Below, piece by piece: positions 17,484 to 26,481 of a DNA stretch of 64,000 nt (within the stretch, counting starts at the first letter, position 1; every line of letters begins with the position of its first letter). Both the position numbers and the translations under genes were made by a program. The notes below the pieces were generated by a model. That model saw only the letters and a list, made by a program, of their open reading frames with translations. It was not told where the DNA came from and ran no database searches. The stretch is from Verrucomicrobium sp. BvORR106 (GTDB lineage: Bacteria > Verrucomicrobiota > Verrucomicrobiia > Verrucomicrobiales > Verrucomicrobiaceae), in the NCBI RefSeq assembly GCF_000739655.1, contig NZ_BATR01000164.1:62001-126000 (forward strand), given 5' to 3'.

Positions 17484-18431
17484 TCACATTGCTGCCCCCT
17501 CAGCCACCACCTTGATGTGGTCGAGCACCCGGTGGTGAATCTGATGAATGATCGCGTCAGAGATGTTCCCCCAATACCACTGCGGTGCCATCTCGTGGCG
17601 ATACCACGTTGTGCCTTCCAGGATCACTTTCCCATCCTCTTCGATGAGCCGAAACTGCCCACGCTCAGATCTCAAATGACCATGCAGATGGGCAGCATCC
17701 ACATGCTCATAGGGGGAGAACTCATCCATGGGTGCCGGGCTCGATGTTACATCAAACGCCAGTAGATGCGGAGCTTCCCATCGGGTAATGGGTTCCACAA
17801 AGTCCCCTGTCGAAAAGGTACAGTAACGGATGGCTCCCACCCCGGCACCGTCAATCCTGGCTTCGATCGGACAGGCGATACCCGCCTTGAAAATCCAGGC
17901 TGGCTCGGAGGTAATCTTGGGGAAAGCAACCACGACATCCCAGACTCGCGCAATTGGCGCATCAATCTCGACCCTGGTGATCACTTGACGCAGAGGCGGG
18001 GAAAATGGCGTACTTCCCTCAAAGGCCACCAAACCTGGAAACATGACTACCGCGAGAAGGGGCACAAGAGTTGTGCCCCCTTTTGAAAAGGAAGCCCCCA
18101 CTGCATTACCAATCAAAGCTCCGATGACATTGGCGATCATGGCCAGAGGCAGCGCCATCAACAAGCAAATCAGACCGTCCATTGCCACCAGCAGGATCAT
18201 CAGCCCCAACGCCAGCTGTGAAACAATGGCAGTCCAGTAGGCTCTGCCGAACGTGACATCCCGGCGGTACGAGGTGCAGAATGCCGACAAAAATGAAACC
18301 AGAATCGGCACCCCTATGAAGAGGACGAGGGCATACCGCTCGAATGCACTGATCCCATACACTGCGATCCCAAAGCCCACGAGCGCGGGCGCTAGAATGG
18401 CGAACCAAGGATTACGAATGGCTGCTGTCAT
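17484..18431 (-). CDS. Membrane protein with C-terminal SRPBCC domain
   Basis: 315 residues. The N-terminal 150 carry about four hydrophobic helices. The C-terminal half begins TRVEIDAPIARVWDVVVAFPKI, the characteristic entry into a polyketide-cyclase/START-like (SRPBCC) helix-grip fold, which binds hydrophobic ligands. Membrane anchoring of such a domain suggests a lipid-related role, which is inference. It is the first gene of the small-gene run that continues to 16084. Confidence 0.8.
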   Translation of the reverse strand: MTAAIRNPWFAILAPALVGFGIAVYGISAFERYALVLFIGVPILVSFLSAFCTSYRRDVTFGRAYWTAIVSQLALGLMILLVAMDGLICLLMALPLAMIANVIGALIGNAVGASFSKGGTTLVPLLAVVMFPGLVAFEGSTPFSPPLRQVITRVEIDAPIARVWDVVVAFPKITSEPAWIFKAGIACPIEARIDGAGVGAIRYCTFSTGDFVEPITRWEAPHLLAFDVTSSPAPMDEFSPYEHVDAAHLHGHLRSERGQFRLIEEDGKVILEGTTWYRHEMAPQWYWGNISDAIIHQIHHRVLDHIKVVAEGAAM

Positions 18432-18506
18432 AGATGGTCCCTCAATCCTCCCATCTGGAACCCCGGACTACAACCTATGCCATGGAAAAACGCAAAGTAC
18501 GATGAA

Positions 18507-19913
18507 TCAGGAATGCGGTGTCTGCGCGCCGATCATCCCGACAAAAGCATCCGCATCCCGACGCAGGGTCACGCCTGGGCCTGGGACGTCGGGCTGCGAA
18601 GGACGTGAAGCGGCCACCCGGTTCCTGAAGGCGTGAAGCGGCGCGCGAATGCGAATCTGAGCCACCACATAGCCTTCTGAAGGCCCAATCGAGAACTCTG
18701 TCCGGCCCTCTCCTGGATAGAGGAGCTCCATGCGCCGGTGGAGATTGCTCAAACCCACGCCGCTGGCAGGGCTGACATTGACACGCTCATCCGCGACTTT
18801 CCAGACGCTGTTGCTCGTCACGCGGATGATCAACTCCCGCTCCATCGCCAGAAAATCTGGCACTTCACTGTCGAAGATCATCCCGGCCACTTCTTGCAGG
18901 TCCGGGGTAACTTCTTGCTCGTGGCGTTCACCATGCACAGGATGCATCCGGAGTTCCTCCAGCACCGCTTCGTCCCCAGATCCCTGACGATGGTCCACCT
19001 GAATCCAGAGATACAGAGGATGATTGCCTGGAGCCCGATGTTTGATGGCATTTTCCACCAGCGGCATCATGAAGACTCCTGGCACCGGGATGTGCCGGCT
19101 GGACGCGTTGTCCACATCGACCTTGAAGATGAGATCATCCCCAAAGCGTGCCCGCTCCACCTTCAGGTATTCACCAATGGCATCCAGTTCATCACCCAGT
19201 GGCACCAGCGGTTTGTCACGGTTGGCAAGACAGAAGCGCAAATAGTCCGATAACCCCCGCACCACGGGAATCACCCTGGTGTTGCCATGAGACAGGATGG
19301 TGATGGCATTCAGAGCGTTGAAAATAAAATGGGGCTCCAGGTGCGCACGCAGCATGAGGAGCTCCGACTCCCTCTGGCGTGCCGCCGTGAGCGCGAGGCG
19401 CTTCTCATTCCTCTTCGCGCGGAGGAAAGAACGAAGAATGAAGAACAGAAGCCCCCAGAAGAAAAAGAGGATGAGATGCAGGGAGAAGGAAGCAGCGACA
19501 AAAACCGGCGCGCTCACATTGCCTCGGCCGACCTGCATCATGTGAAACAGCCACTCTGCCGCCACCCCGTCCAACGCGGCGGCTAATGTGGCCAACCCCA
19601 CGAGCAAGGGCGCCAGCTGAATAGGCTTCAACTTCTGGGCAAAGGGTCTGTGAAAAACCCACCGCAAGCCCAGGCAGAGAACAAATGCGATCAGGTCGCG
19701 GCTCAGAAAGAAAAGCATGTCCGGCACGACGGTCCCCCAAGCACCGCCCTCAGGCTTGGTGATCAGCACCCGGGCGGGGAACATGGTCAGAAAGAACAGC
19801 AGCCACCCTCCGCAATGGAACTTCCAAAACAAGGGTAGCCGTTGGAGAAACTGGAACACGTGCGGGGTAATAGAGGCCGAAGAGGAGGGATCCAAAACTG
19901 TACCGAACCCCAC
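18507..19913 (-). CDS. Orphan LytS/YehU-type sensor histidine kinase
   Basis: Membrane histidine kinase of the His_kinase (LytS) family. Four hydrophobic helices precede a coiled linker, the H-box LRAHLEPHFIFNALNA with the phospho-accepting His, the N-box MMPLVENAIKH and a G-box-like GVGLSNLHRRME. The start is uncertain: GTG 19913 is used here, TTG 19895 is possible, and the open frame reaches 20093, which would overlap pyrD. An atypical tail follows the ATPase domain. No LytTR response regulator is adjacent, so the partner must be encoded elsewhere. Confidence 0.85.
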   Translation of the reverse strand: MGFGTVLDPSSSASITPHVFQFLQRLPLFWKFHCGGWLLFFLTMFPARVLITKPEGGAWGTVVPDMLFFLSRDLIAFVLCLGLRWVFHRPFAQKLKPIQLAPLLVGLATLAAALDGVAAEWLFHMMQVGRGNVSAPVFVAASFSLHLILFFFWGLLFFILRSFLRAKRNEKRLALTAARQRESELLMLRAHLEPHFIFNALNAITILSHGNTRVIPVVRGLSDYLRFCLANRDKPLVPLGDELDAIGEYLKVERARFGDDLIFKVDVDNASSRHIPVPGVFMMPLVENAIKHRAPGNHPLYLWIQVDHRQGSGDEAVLEELRMHPVHGERHEQEVTPDLQEVAGMIFDSEVPDFLAMERELIIRVTSNSVWKVADERVNVSPASGVGLSNLHRRMELLYPGEGRTEFSIGPSEGYVVAQIRIRAPLHAFRNRVAASRPSQPDVPGPGVTLRRDADAFVGMIGAQTPHS

Positions 19914-19970
19914 AATCGCCAACCCCGGGCACCTGTTCTGGTTGCTATCTGCTACAGATAAGAAGAACCC

Positions 19971-19999
19971 TTGGCAATTATTTTTACTAACACAATTAA
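19971..19999 (+). promoter_or_regulatory. Weak candidate promoter for pyrD
   Basis: TTGGCA (19971-19976), a 17-nt AT-rich spacer, and AATTAA (19994-19999), about 65 nt before the pyrD ATG. The -10 is a poor match. Proposed because this is the only AT-rich block in the gap between the divergent kinase and pyrD. Confidence 0.3.
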
Positions 20000-20065
20000 G
20001 TTCTGTGATAGTTCGCCCCATTTGCGATTCTGCCCGGGCGAGGTATGACATAGGCCTTCCCTCCC

Positions 20066-21112
20066 ATGTCCTTGATTCACCGGCTTTACCCACTGCTCCG
20101 TCCCCTGCTCTTTCAACTCGACGCTGAAACCGCCCACGAGTGGACGGTGAAGCTGCTCAAAATGGGGCATGCGCTGGGAATGCTGGAAGGTGCAGACTCC
20201 GACGCTGGTCCGGCCCGGCCTCCTATCAAGGTCCTCGGCCTCGAGTTTCCCAATGTCGTGGGTCTGGCCGCCGGCATGGACAAGTCCGCCGCGGCGGTGG
20301 ATGCCTGGGGAGCCTTGGGATTTGGCTTCGTCGAGGTCGGCACGCTTACCCCGCGTCCTCAGCCCGGGAATCCCACCCCCCGCTTGTTCCGCCTGATTGA
20401 GAAGGAAGCGATCATCAACCGCATGGGCTTCAACAACCCCGGCATTCAGGCCGCTGTCGCCCGTCTGGAAAGGCGCCAGGGCACCGGAATCGTAGGCGTG
20501 AACATCGGCAAGAACTTCGACACCCCCAACGAAAATGCCGTGGACGACTACGTCACCTGCCTGCGGGCCGCTTATCCCGTGGCTGATTACATTGCCGTCA
20601 ACATTTCCTCCCCCAACACCAAAGGCTTGCGCGATCTGCAGGCCGAGGAACCGATCCGCCGACTGGTCGGAACTTTGAAGGAGGAGCAGCAGCGTCTGGC
20701 TGCCCGCCATGGTGACAAGAAACCGCTGCTGGTGAAGATCGCCCCCGATCTGGACTCCACCCAGATTGACAGCCTGGCGCGTGTCTTCACAGAGCAGCAA
20801 CTGGATGGCGTGATCGCCACCAATACCACCATTTCCCGCGAAGCCGTCGCGGGCCATCGCCTGGCGGATGAAACCGGCGGGTTGAGTGGAGCGCCTCTCA
20901 CCACCCGGTCCACGGAGGTCATCTCCGCCCTGCGGGCCGCCCTTCCCGCGTCTATGCCCATCATCGGCGTGGGCGGCATCCTGACCGCAGACCACGCTCA
21001 GGCGAAGCTGGATGCAGGCGCCGCCCTCGTCCAGGTGTACACCGGCCTCGTTTACCGGGGCCCGGCGCTGGTTCGCGATATCGCCAAACTGGCCGTCCCG
21101 GGCAAAAATTGA
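20066..21112 (+). CDS. pyrD: Dihydroorotate dehydrogenase (quinone), class 2
   Basis: Membrane-associated flavoenzyme of de novo pyrimidine synthesis, oxidising dihydroorotate with quinone. 348 residues, with the N-terminal helix extension (LIHRLYPLLRPLLFQLDAE) that marks class 2. NISSPNT carries the catalytic serine, and GFGFVEVGTLTPRPQPGNP, NRMGFNN and VGVGGI are FMN- and orotate-site motifs. The ATG at 20066 gives the canonical N-terminus. A perfect 13-bp hairpin lies between it and dsbD. Confidence 0.97.
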   Translation: MSLIHRLYPLLRPLLFQLDAETAHEWTVKLLKMGHALGMLEGADSDAGPARPPIKVLGLEFPNVVGLAAGMDKSAAAVDAWGALGFGFVEVGTLTPRPQPGNPTPRLFRLIEKEAIINRMGFNNPGIQAAVARLERRQGTGIVGVNIGKNFDTPNENAVDDYVTCLRAAYPVADYIAVNISSPNTKGLRDLQAEEPIRRLVGTLKEEQQRLAARHGDKKPLLVKIAPDLDSTQIDSLARVFTEQQLDGVIATNTTISREAVAGHRLADETGGLSGAPLTTRSTEVISALRAALPASMPIIGVGGILTADHAQAKLDAGAALVQVYTGLVYRGPALVRDIAKLAVPGKN

Positions 21113-21164
21113 GGGAATAAAGCTCCAACGAGCAGCTCCCATCTTCGTTCCTAGAAGTGTGAAC

Positions 21165-21197
21165 CTGTCACCGCTGACAACATTTCAGCGGTGACAG
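21165..21197. repeat. Perfect 13-bp inverted repeat between pyrD and dsbD
   Basis: The arms CTGTCACCGCTGA (21165-21177) and TCAGCGGTGACAG (21185-21197) are exact reverse complements around a 7-nt loop. There is no T-run on either side. It ends 13 nt before the dsbD start codon, so it may be a U-less terminator for pyrD, an operator, or a structure affecting dsbD translation. Confidence 0.75.
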
Positions 21198-21210
21198 TCG
21201 TTACTCCCCT

Positions 21211-23178
21211 ATGTCTATGACCGCCCTCCTGTCCCAATCCCGACGGCACAGCCTGTTCCTCCTGGCCTTGATCGCTCTCACCCTGGCTCCACTCGGAGTG
21301 CGGGCTCAGTTTGGTCTGGACAACAAACCGGTGACTGGCGAGCTCGTTTCTGAGCTCAGCACCATCGGTGCTGGAAAGCCCTTCAAAGTGGCGGTGAAGC
21401 TGGAGCACCAACCTACCTGGCATGTCTATGGCAAGACCATTCCCGAAGGAGCTCCCGGCCTGCCCACCCGCGTCACCTGGAAGCTGCCGGAAGGCTGGAA
21501 GGCAGAAGAACTCCCGTGGCCAGCCACCCATCGCATTCAGTCCACGGGCGGAGTCATGATGGATGCCTACGAGGGCACCGTGTACCTCCCCTATCAAATC
21601 ACCCCACCCGCCTCTGCGGCGGCGGGAAGCGAAGTGAAACTGGACGGACAAGTGGACGCACTGGTTTGCGATCCGCAAACCTGCATGCCAGTGAAGCTGC
21701 CCTTCACCCTGACGCTTCCTCTCGGTGCTGAACCTGCGGTCAATGCTGCAAACAGCACCGTTTTTGCTGCGGCCAGTTCGGAAAAAGCGCCACCTGCACC
21801 GACTCCAGCGGTGGAGCCCAAGCAGCCCGAGGTCTCCCCGGCACCCAAGACCGCTACCCCAGAGCCCGCTCCCGTGCCGGCCGCTTCTGCTGAAGCGACC
21901 CAAGCAACTGCACCGCCTCAAGCTGAAGGCGGGTTGGCGGGAAAGCTCCTCCTCGCATTCGCGGGTGGATTGATTCTTAACGTCATGCCCTGTGTGTTCC
22001 CCGTCTTGGGCATCAAGATTCTCGGTGTGGTGAATCAATCGGGGGAGGACCATCGCCGAATCGTGCTGCACGGGCTGGCCTATACCTTGGGGGTGCTGGT
22101 GTGTTTCTGGGTGCTGGCCGGCATCATCCTGGCGTTGCGCTCTGGCGGGGCACAGATCGGCTGGGGAGCTCAACTTCAGTCTCCAGTTTTCGTCCTGCTG
22201 CTCACCCTCTTCCTCTTCGCCTTTGGCCTGAACATGGCCGGTCTGTTTGAAGTGGGGACCTCAGCCACCGCTGTCGGCAGCGGGCTCACGCAAAAAGCAG
22301 GCTTGGGCGGCTCCTTCTTCTCAGGATTGCTGGCAACGGTGGTGGCCACTCCCTGTGCAGCCCCCTTCCTCGCCCCCGCTCTGGCCTACGCCTTTGTGCT
22401 GCCCCCCATCCCCTCTCTGCTGTTCTTCACCGTGATTGGGCTGGGCCTTTCATTCCCTTATCTGTTGCTCTCGGCATTCCCCAAACTCGTCGGCCTTCTG
22501 CCGCGTCCCGGAGCCTGGATGGAGAGCTTCAAGCAAGCCATGTCCTTCCTGATGTTTGCCACAGCTGCATTCCTTCTCTGGACCTTCGCCGGGATGGTGG
22601 ACGACTACGGCCTGCTCAAGGGCATGTTCGGTCTCGTTCTCGTGGGCGTAGCGTGCTGGATCTACGGACGCTGGCAGCTCCCCTACAAGCCGTCCAAGAC
22701 CCGACTCACTGCAGCCGTCCTGACCCTTGCTTTCCTAGTATCCGGCGCGGTGCTTGCCTGGCCGGAACCCCTTCGCAAGAAGTCCGCCGGCACCGCCAAT
22801 GGCGAAGTAGCGGCGCTCAACTGGAAGGAATGGTCCCCCGAACTGGTGGCCCAACTTCGAGACGAGAAGAAGCCCGTGTACATCGACTTCACAGCCCGCT
22901 GGTGCGTGACCTGCCAGACGAACAAACTCGTGTATCGCGACGACTCCTTGCGTAGCGAATTTCACCGTCTCGGAGTGGTGACCCTCAAGGCTGACTGGAC
23001 CAACCAGGATGAAGTCATCTTCAAGGCCCTCCAGGAACTGGGGAAAGCCGCTGTTCCCGTGAACGTGCTCTACGTTCCGGGCAAGAAGGAGCCGGTGGTG
23101 CTGAACGAGTTGCTCACCGTGGCCCATGTGAAAGAAACCCTGGGCAAGATCGAGCAGCCAGTGGCAGCGGTGAAGTAG
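21211..23178 (+). CDS. dsbD: Thiol:disulfide interchange protein DsbD
   Basis: Inner-membrane protein that passes cytoplasmic reducing power to the periplasm. 655 residues: signal peptide (1-33), an N-terminal Ig-like domain with the CDPQTC cysteine pair near 152-157, a Pro/Ala-rich linker, and a membrane core from about 250 with the paired cysteine motifs MPCVFPVLG and ATPCAAPFLAP. A C-terminal thioredoxin-like domain carries RWCVTCQTNK near residue 570. All three redox modules are present. It is followed by a clear terminator. Confidence 0.95.
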   Translation: MSMTALLSQSRRHSLFLLALIALTLAPLGVRAQFGLDNKPVTGELVSELSTIGAGKPFKVAVKLEHQPTWHVYGKTIPEGAPGLPTRVTWKLPEGWKAEELPWPATHRIQSTGGVMMDAYEGTVYLPYQITPPASAAAGSEVKLDGQVDALVCDPQTCMPVKLPFTLTLPLGAEPAVNAANSTVFAAASSEKAPPAPTPAVEPKQPEVSPAPKTATPEPAPVPAASAEATQATAPPQAEGGLAGKLLLAFAGGLILNVMPCVFPVLGIKILGVVNQSGEDHRRIVLHGLAYTLGVLVCFWVLAGIILALRSGGAQIGWGAQLQSPVFVLLLTLFLFAFGLNMAGLFEVGTSATAVGSGLTQKAGLGGSFFSGLLATVVATPCAAPFLAPALAYAFVLPPIPSLLFFTVIGLGLSFPYLLLSAFPKLVGLLPRPGAWMESFKQAMSFLMFATAAFLLWTFAGMVDDYGLLKGMFGLVLVGVACWIYGRWQLPYKPSKTRLTAAVLTLAFLVSGAVLAWPEPLRKKSAGTANGEVAALNWKEWSPELVAQLRDEKKPVYIDFTARWCVTCQTNKLVYRDDSLRSEFHRLGVVTLKADWTNQDEVIFKALQELGKAAVPVNVLYVPGKKEPVVLNELLTVAHVKETLGKIEQPVAAVK

Positions 23179-23215
23179 CCTTACGGCCCGATCCCCGGTA
23201 ATCAGCCTGGTCATG

Positions 23216-23245
23216 AGCCTTCGCCGTAATGGGCGAAGGCTTTTT
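23216..23245 (+). terminator. Rho-independent terminator of dsbD
   Basis: The arms AGCCTTCGCC and GGCGAAGGCT form a perfect 10-bp stem with a 6-nt loop, followed by TTTTT. It sits 38 nt after the dsbD stop. Confidence 0.9.
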
Positions 23246-23282
23246 GTTTGCCAATCATCGGCCGGCACCGTCCGACAAACAA

Positions 23283-23312
23283 AAGGTGTGACCCATTTCC
23301 AGGTCACACCTT
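23283..23312 (-). terminator. Rho-independent terminator of the DUF6600 gene
   Basis: The arms AAGGTGTGACC and GGTCACACCTT are exact complements (11 bp) with an 8-nt loop. Read on the minus strand the stem is followed by TTGTTTGT. It lies 30 nt after the stop of the gene starting at 25412. Confidence 0.8.
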
Positions 23313-23342
23313 CTTGATCTTGATCAGAGGAGTTCCGACAAA

Positions 23343-25412
23343 CTACTTGCGGCCTTTTTCCTTCTCCTTGTCATCGTCCTTGTCGTGGCCGCGCTTGCCC
23401 CCCTCACGACCACCGGCCGGAGGATTGTCTTCACGGCGCTGGATCTGGGGTTGGGGACGGGACTCTTCGGCACGGCGTTGCTGGCTCTGCAACTGTTGAC
23501 GACGGCCTTCCTCCGCTGCCCGGCGGGAGCGCTCTGCGGCCTCACGCTGGCTGTCATCACTGCGGCGACGGGCATCTTCCATGGCCTTGCGCTGGCCGTT
23601 CTCTGCTTCACGACGCTGCGCACCTTCTGCGGCAGCGCGCTGCCGGTCCTGCATTTCCTTGCCAGCACGCTGCTGTTTTTCGCGCTCGACGTTCCGCATG
23701 CGCTCCTGCGCTTCATTCTGCTCACGGGCCCGGGACTCCATCGCCTTGCGGCGTTCCCCTTCCATCCGTTCCTTGGCAGCCTGCTCACCGCCTTCACGTT
23801 CACGCTGCATGCGCACAGCATCATCGCGCTTTTTGGATTCCATGGCCGCCTGGCGCTCTTTGTCGCGCTGAGAATCACCCCGCATCTTTTCCTCACGGTC
23901 GCGCTGCATACGTTCCGCGTCATCACGCTTCTTGGACTCCATGGCCGCCTGACGCTCTTTTTCGCGCTGGGCATCCATTTTCATTTTCTCGCCGCGCTCT
24001 TGATCCACACGTTCACGCTCCGCCATCTCCTTTTTCTTGGCAGCATCTTCACCTTCCATGGCACGACGACGCTGCTCTGACTCGATGGCATCGCGACGTT
24101 CCTTCTCACGGCGGTCGGCCATGTCGGGAGGAGCCCCACCAGGGCGGCCTACGCGTCCATCTTCATCATTGTTGCGTTTGCGTTCGCGGTCATCCATGGC
24201 GGTGCCACCGCGCTGTTCACGCAGCTTCTTCTCCTCTTCCAAGCGACGGGCAATGTCCGCCTGCGAGGCACCGCCAGGGGTCAGGCGTTCGTCACGCCCC
24301 CCACCGGGCAGGGCACCAGGTCCAGTGCGACGGTCTTCGCGGTTCATGTCACGTCCATCACGATTATCCCGCCCCTTCTGATCCCGGTCGTCATTGGCAC
24401 CAATCCGCCCATCCCGTTCCCGACCACCGACCACTTTCTCTGGCATCACTTGGGGACGCGTACGATCACCATCCTGACGCATGCGTTCGCGAATGCGTTG
24501 AGCCACCGCCGGGTCCTTGACGCCGTCCCAGCCGCGGTCAATGCGACGGTCCGTCACGCGTTCCTTCACCTTGGCAGGTTCACGACGCTCATCATCACGG
24601 AAACGGCGGATGTTCGGGGCAGCCACCAGGAAATTATCCCCCTCACGATGGTTGATGCCGCGTCCATATTCCTTTGGATCGCGGCGCATGCGCTCAAAGT
24701 CAAAGTCGTCCCGCCGACGCAGCTTCATTTCCCGCACTTCCCGCGCACTGCGTTCCCGCACGAACCCGTACTGGGGCCCGCCAATGTAAACGTTGTTCAC
24801 GATCGAGTCACGGTAGCTGATGTGAGTGATGTTGACCGAGTTGTTGATGATCGTGACGTTCCGCTCGTAGGGCATGATCACCGTGCGCAGTCGGGGTTCG
24901 CCGAAATCACGGTATCTGACGAAGTTGTAGCAGGAGGGTCCAATATCGTAGTAGTCATCCACCCAGGTGTTGAACCCAATGGAGATCTCAAACCGTGCTT
25001 CAGGTGGCAAGGGAGCCCAGCCCACATACTCCCTGTCTGGCGTGTCACGCCATGACACCCATGCCGGTGCCCATTCATACCCAGGCACCCAAACCCATCC
25101 CATTCCTATGACGCGGGCCCAGCGGCCGTAGTGGTAAGTGGCCCAGCCAAAGTCTTCGTTAGAAACCCAGGTCCAGCCGCCATCGGTGTGCGCCCAGGAT
25201 CCGTCGGAGTAGGGACGCCACATCGGGTCATCCATGGCCGCGTAGGGACGCCAACAATATCCGTAGTCATCGACTTCAACCCACTCCCCGTAGGGATCCA
25301 GGGAGTCGTAGAAGAGTTCAAACGAGACCGTTTCCTGTGCCTGCACGGCACGGGGTGGGAGCGCGACGCACCAGAGGGCGAAGCTTAAGAGTAATAACGG
25401 AAGTGTTTTCAT
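23343..25412 (-). CDS. Exported DUF6600-type protein with long charged repeat tail
   Basis: 689 residues. A signal peptide (1-25) leads into a tryptophan/tyrosine-rich domain (about 30-150) with recurrent WRPYSDGSW, GWTWVSNEDFGWATYHYGRW and WVPGYEWAPAWVSWR, the pattern of DUF6600 proteins. From about residue 230 the sequence becomes extremely charged and of low complexity (Arg, Glu, Asp, Lys, Gln, Met), ending GHDKDDDKEKEKGRK. It contains a 33-residue tandem repeat. The tail probably forms long helices or a coiled coil. The biological role is unknown; family members are often exported and found near FecR-like genes. Confidence 0.85.
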   Translation of the reverse strand: MKTLPLLLLSFALWCVALPPRAVQAQETVSFELFYDSLDPYGEWVEVDDYGYCWRPYAAMDDPMWRPYSDGSWAHTDGGWTWVSNEDFGWATYHYGRWARVIGMGWVWVPGYEWAPAWVSWRDTPDREYVGWAPLPPEARFEISIGFNTWVDDYYDIGPSCYNFVRYRDFGEPRLRTVIMPYERNVTIINNSVNITHISYRDSIVNNVYIGGPQYGFVRERSAREVREMKLRRRDDFDFERMRRDPKEYGRGINHREGDNFLVAAPNIRRFRDDERREPAKVKERVTDRRIDRGWDGVKDPAVAQRIRERMRQDGDRTRPQVMPEKVVGGRERDGRIGANDDRDQKGRDNRDGRDMNREDRRTGPGALPGGGRDERLTPGGASQADIARRLEEEKKLREQRGGTAMDDRERKRNNDEDGRVGRPGGAPPDMADRREKERRDAIESEQRRRAMEGEDAAKKKEMAERERVDQERGEKMKMDAQREKERQAAMESKKRDDAERMQRDREEKMRGDSQRDKERQAAMESKKRDDAVRMQREREGGEQAAKERMEGERRKAMESRAREQNEAQERMRNVEREKQQRAGKEMQDRQRAAAEGAQRREAENGQRKAMEDARRRSDDSQREAAERSRRAAEEGRRQQLQSQQRRAEESRPQPQIQRREDNPPAGGREGGKRGHDKDDDKEKEKGRK
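23790..23990 (-). repeat. 99-bp tandem repeat inside the DUF6600 gene
   Basis: Two near-identical 99-nt units encode 33 residues containing KERQAAMESKKRDDA and RMQRDRE / RMQRERE. A third, more degenerate copy follows toward the C-terminus (MESRAREQNEAQERMR). The period is exactly 99 nt between equivalent positions (about 23833 and 23932), so the reading frame is preserved. Confidence 0.8.
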
Positions 25413-25587
25413 GACGTTGCAAGGGGGTGTTGGAGTGAAAAGCCTAGGACCAGTCCCCGCCCATACAGACTGGCCCGGTCGCTCTTCTATTCACTAGATC
25501 GCAATCCAATCCCCCGGAGGCTGCTTCGATCATGACCTTCCTCGCAGAGCGCCGCCGCACGAGCACCCTTTTCTCCCATTCAGAAAA

Positions 25588-25629
25588 GCAAAGGCCTCCC
25601 GAAAGGCAAGCATGCCAGCCGGGAGGCCT
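25588..25629 (-). terminator. Terminator downstream of the gene at 25666-26283
   Basis: Perfect 10-bp arms AGGCCTCCCG (25592-25601) and CGGGAGGCCT (25620-25629) enclose a nested GGCA/TGCC hairpin. On the minus strand it is followed by the T-rich TTGCTTTTCTG. It lies 37 nt after the stop at 25666, supporting real transcription of that gene. Confidence 0.65.
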
Positions 25630-25665
25630 GGTGAAGAATTTGTAGATTTAGGAACCGGCAGAACT

Positions 25666-26359
25666 CTAGGCAGCAAACGCCTCGGTAGACTCCTCTGCCG
25701 CGGTTGTGCTGGAGCGATGGGCCAGCGGGATGGCCGACCAGATGGCCTTGGCCATTTTTTCGGGTGTGGTGGCATCTCGCAGGGCTTTTACCCCCACGCG
25801 GCACTTCACCTCACAGAAGTAGGTGCTCTGAATCGGAAGCTGTAGCCCCATCCTGGTTGTGGGATTCAGCGCCGCGGGGAAGCAATTGTCCTCGGGCAAG
25901 CCGCTCACATCCTGACCAGTCTCCATCAAAAGCATCTCGCGGAGACGGGCGTGCACTTGGGCCAGCGTCATCACTAGCCTGCCACCAGGCGACACGCCCA
26001 AGGTGCGCTCTTTGACCGTGATCAATCGATTGATCGTGATCCCAGCATAGTGGGCGGCTTGTAGCGCCCGGGGCCGGTCCGTCGCAACAACCGCGGTTCG
26101 CATGGACGCCGCACGCGTGCGGCTCTGCGGCGGGATTTTGGGGATCGAGCCTCGCCGACCTCCCACCAATACATTTCTCTGTGCCGTGCCGACGCCGATG
26201 CACGAAGGCATGGACGTCCCATTCAATGATTTCCGCGATTTCATGGGGTGATGGAGTCTTGAGGATTTGCCTACCCGAACCAAGTGTCGGGGCTACTTCT
26301 CTAAATCCGTTTGGAGTAATAAAACGCACTGTGGATGACCTCTGTTGCCAGAGCAGCAC
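25666..26359 (-). pseudogene. Probable frameshifted gene of unknown function
   Basis: Two overlapping minus-strand frames look like parts of one gene. The upstream frame (start near 26359) gives natural protein sequence through VRFITPNGFREVAPTL and HEIAEIIEWDVHAF, then becomes Cys/His/Pro-rich and unconvincing. The frame ending at 25666 is poor at first but convincing after about 26130 (LQAAHYAGITINRLITVKERT, LAQVHARLREMLLMETG) to its stop. A single-base indel near 26150-26180 would join them. A good terminator follows the stop. No family is recognised. A sequencing error or two separate genes are alternatives. Confidence 0.45.
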
Positions 26360-26481
26360 GCGTTGGAAATAATATTAAGTAAAAGCCCTACCCTTCACAA
26401 GAATTATTTATGCTAATTGCGGAAATTTTTCAGGTTGCTGACCTTATAGCAATTTAGTTGCTGAAGGCTCCGGGGGAGGAC
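26360..26481. other. AT-rich gap between the frameshifted gene and the PBP
   Basis: About 120 nt, markedly richer in A and T than the surroundings (AATAATATTAAGTAAAAG near 26370 and GAATTATTTATGCTAATT near 26400). It probably carries the promoter of the minus-strand gene downstream. TTGCT/AGCAA repeats occur near 26435-26465. No gene seen. Confidence 0.4.

Noticed and set aside
19952-21142. 396-codon minus-strand frame over pyrD
   Set aside because: It is antisense to a complete pyrD with all catalytic motifs; its translation is Gly/His/Gln-rich with no family resemblance.
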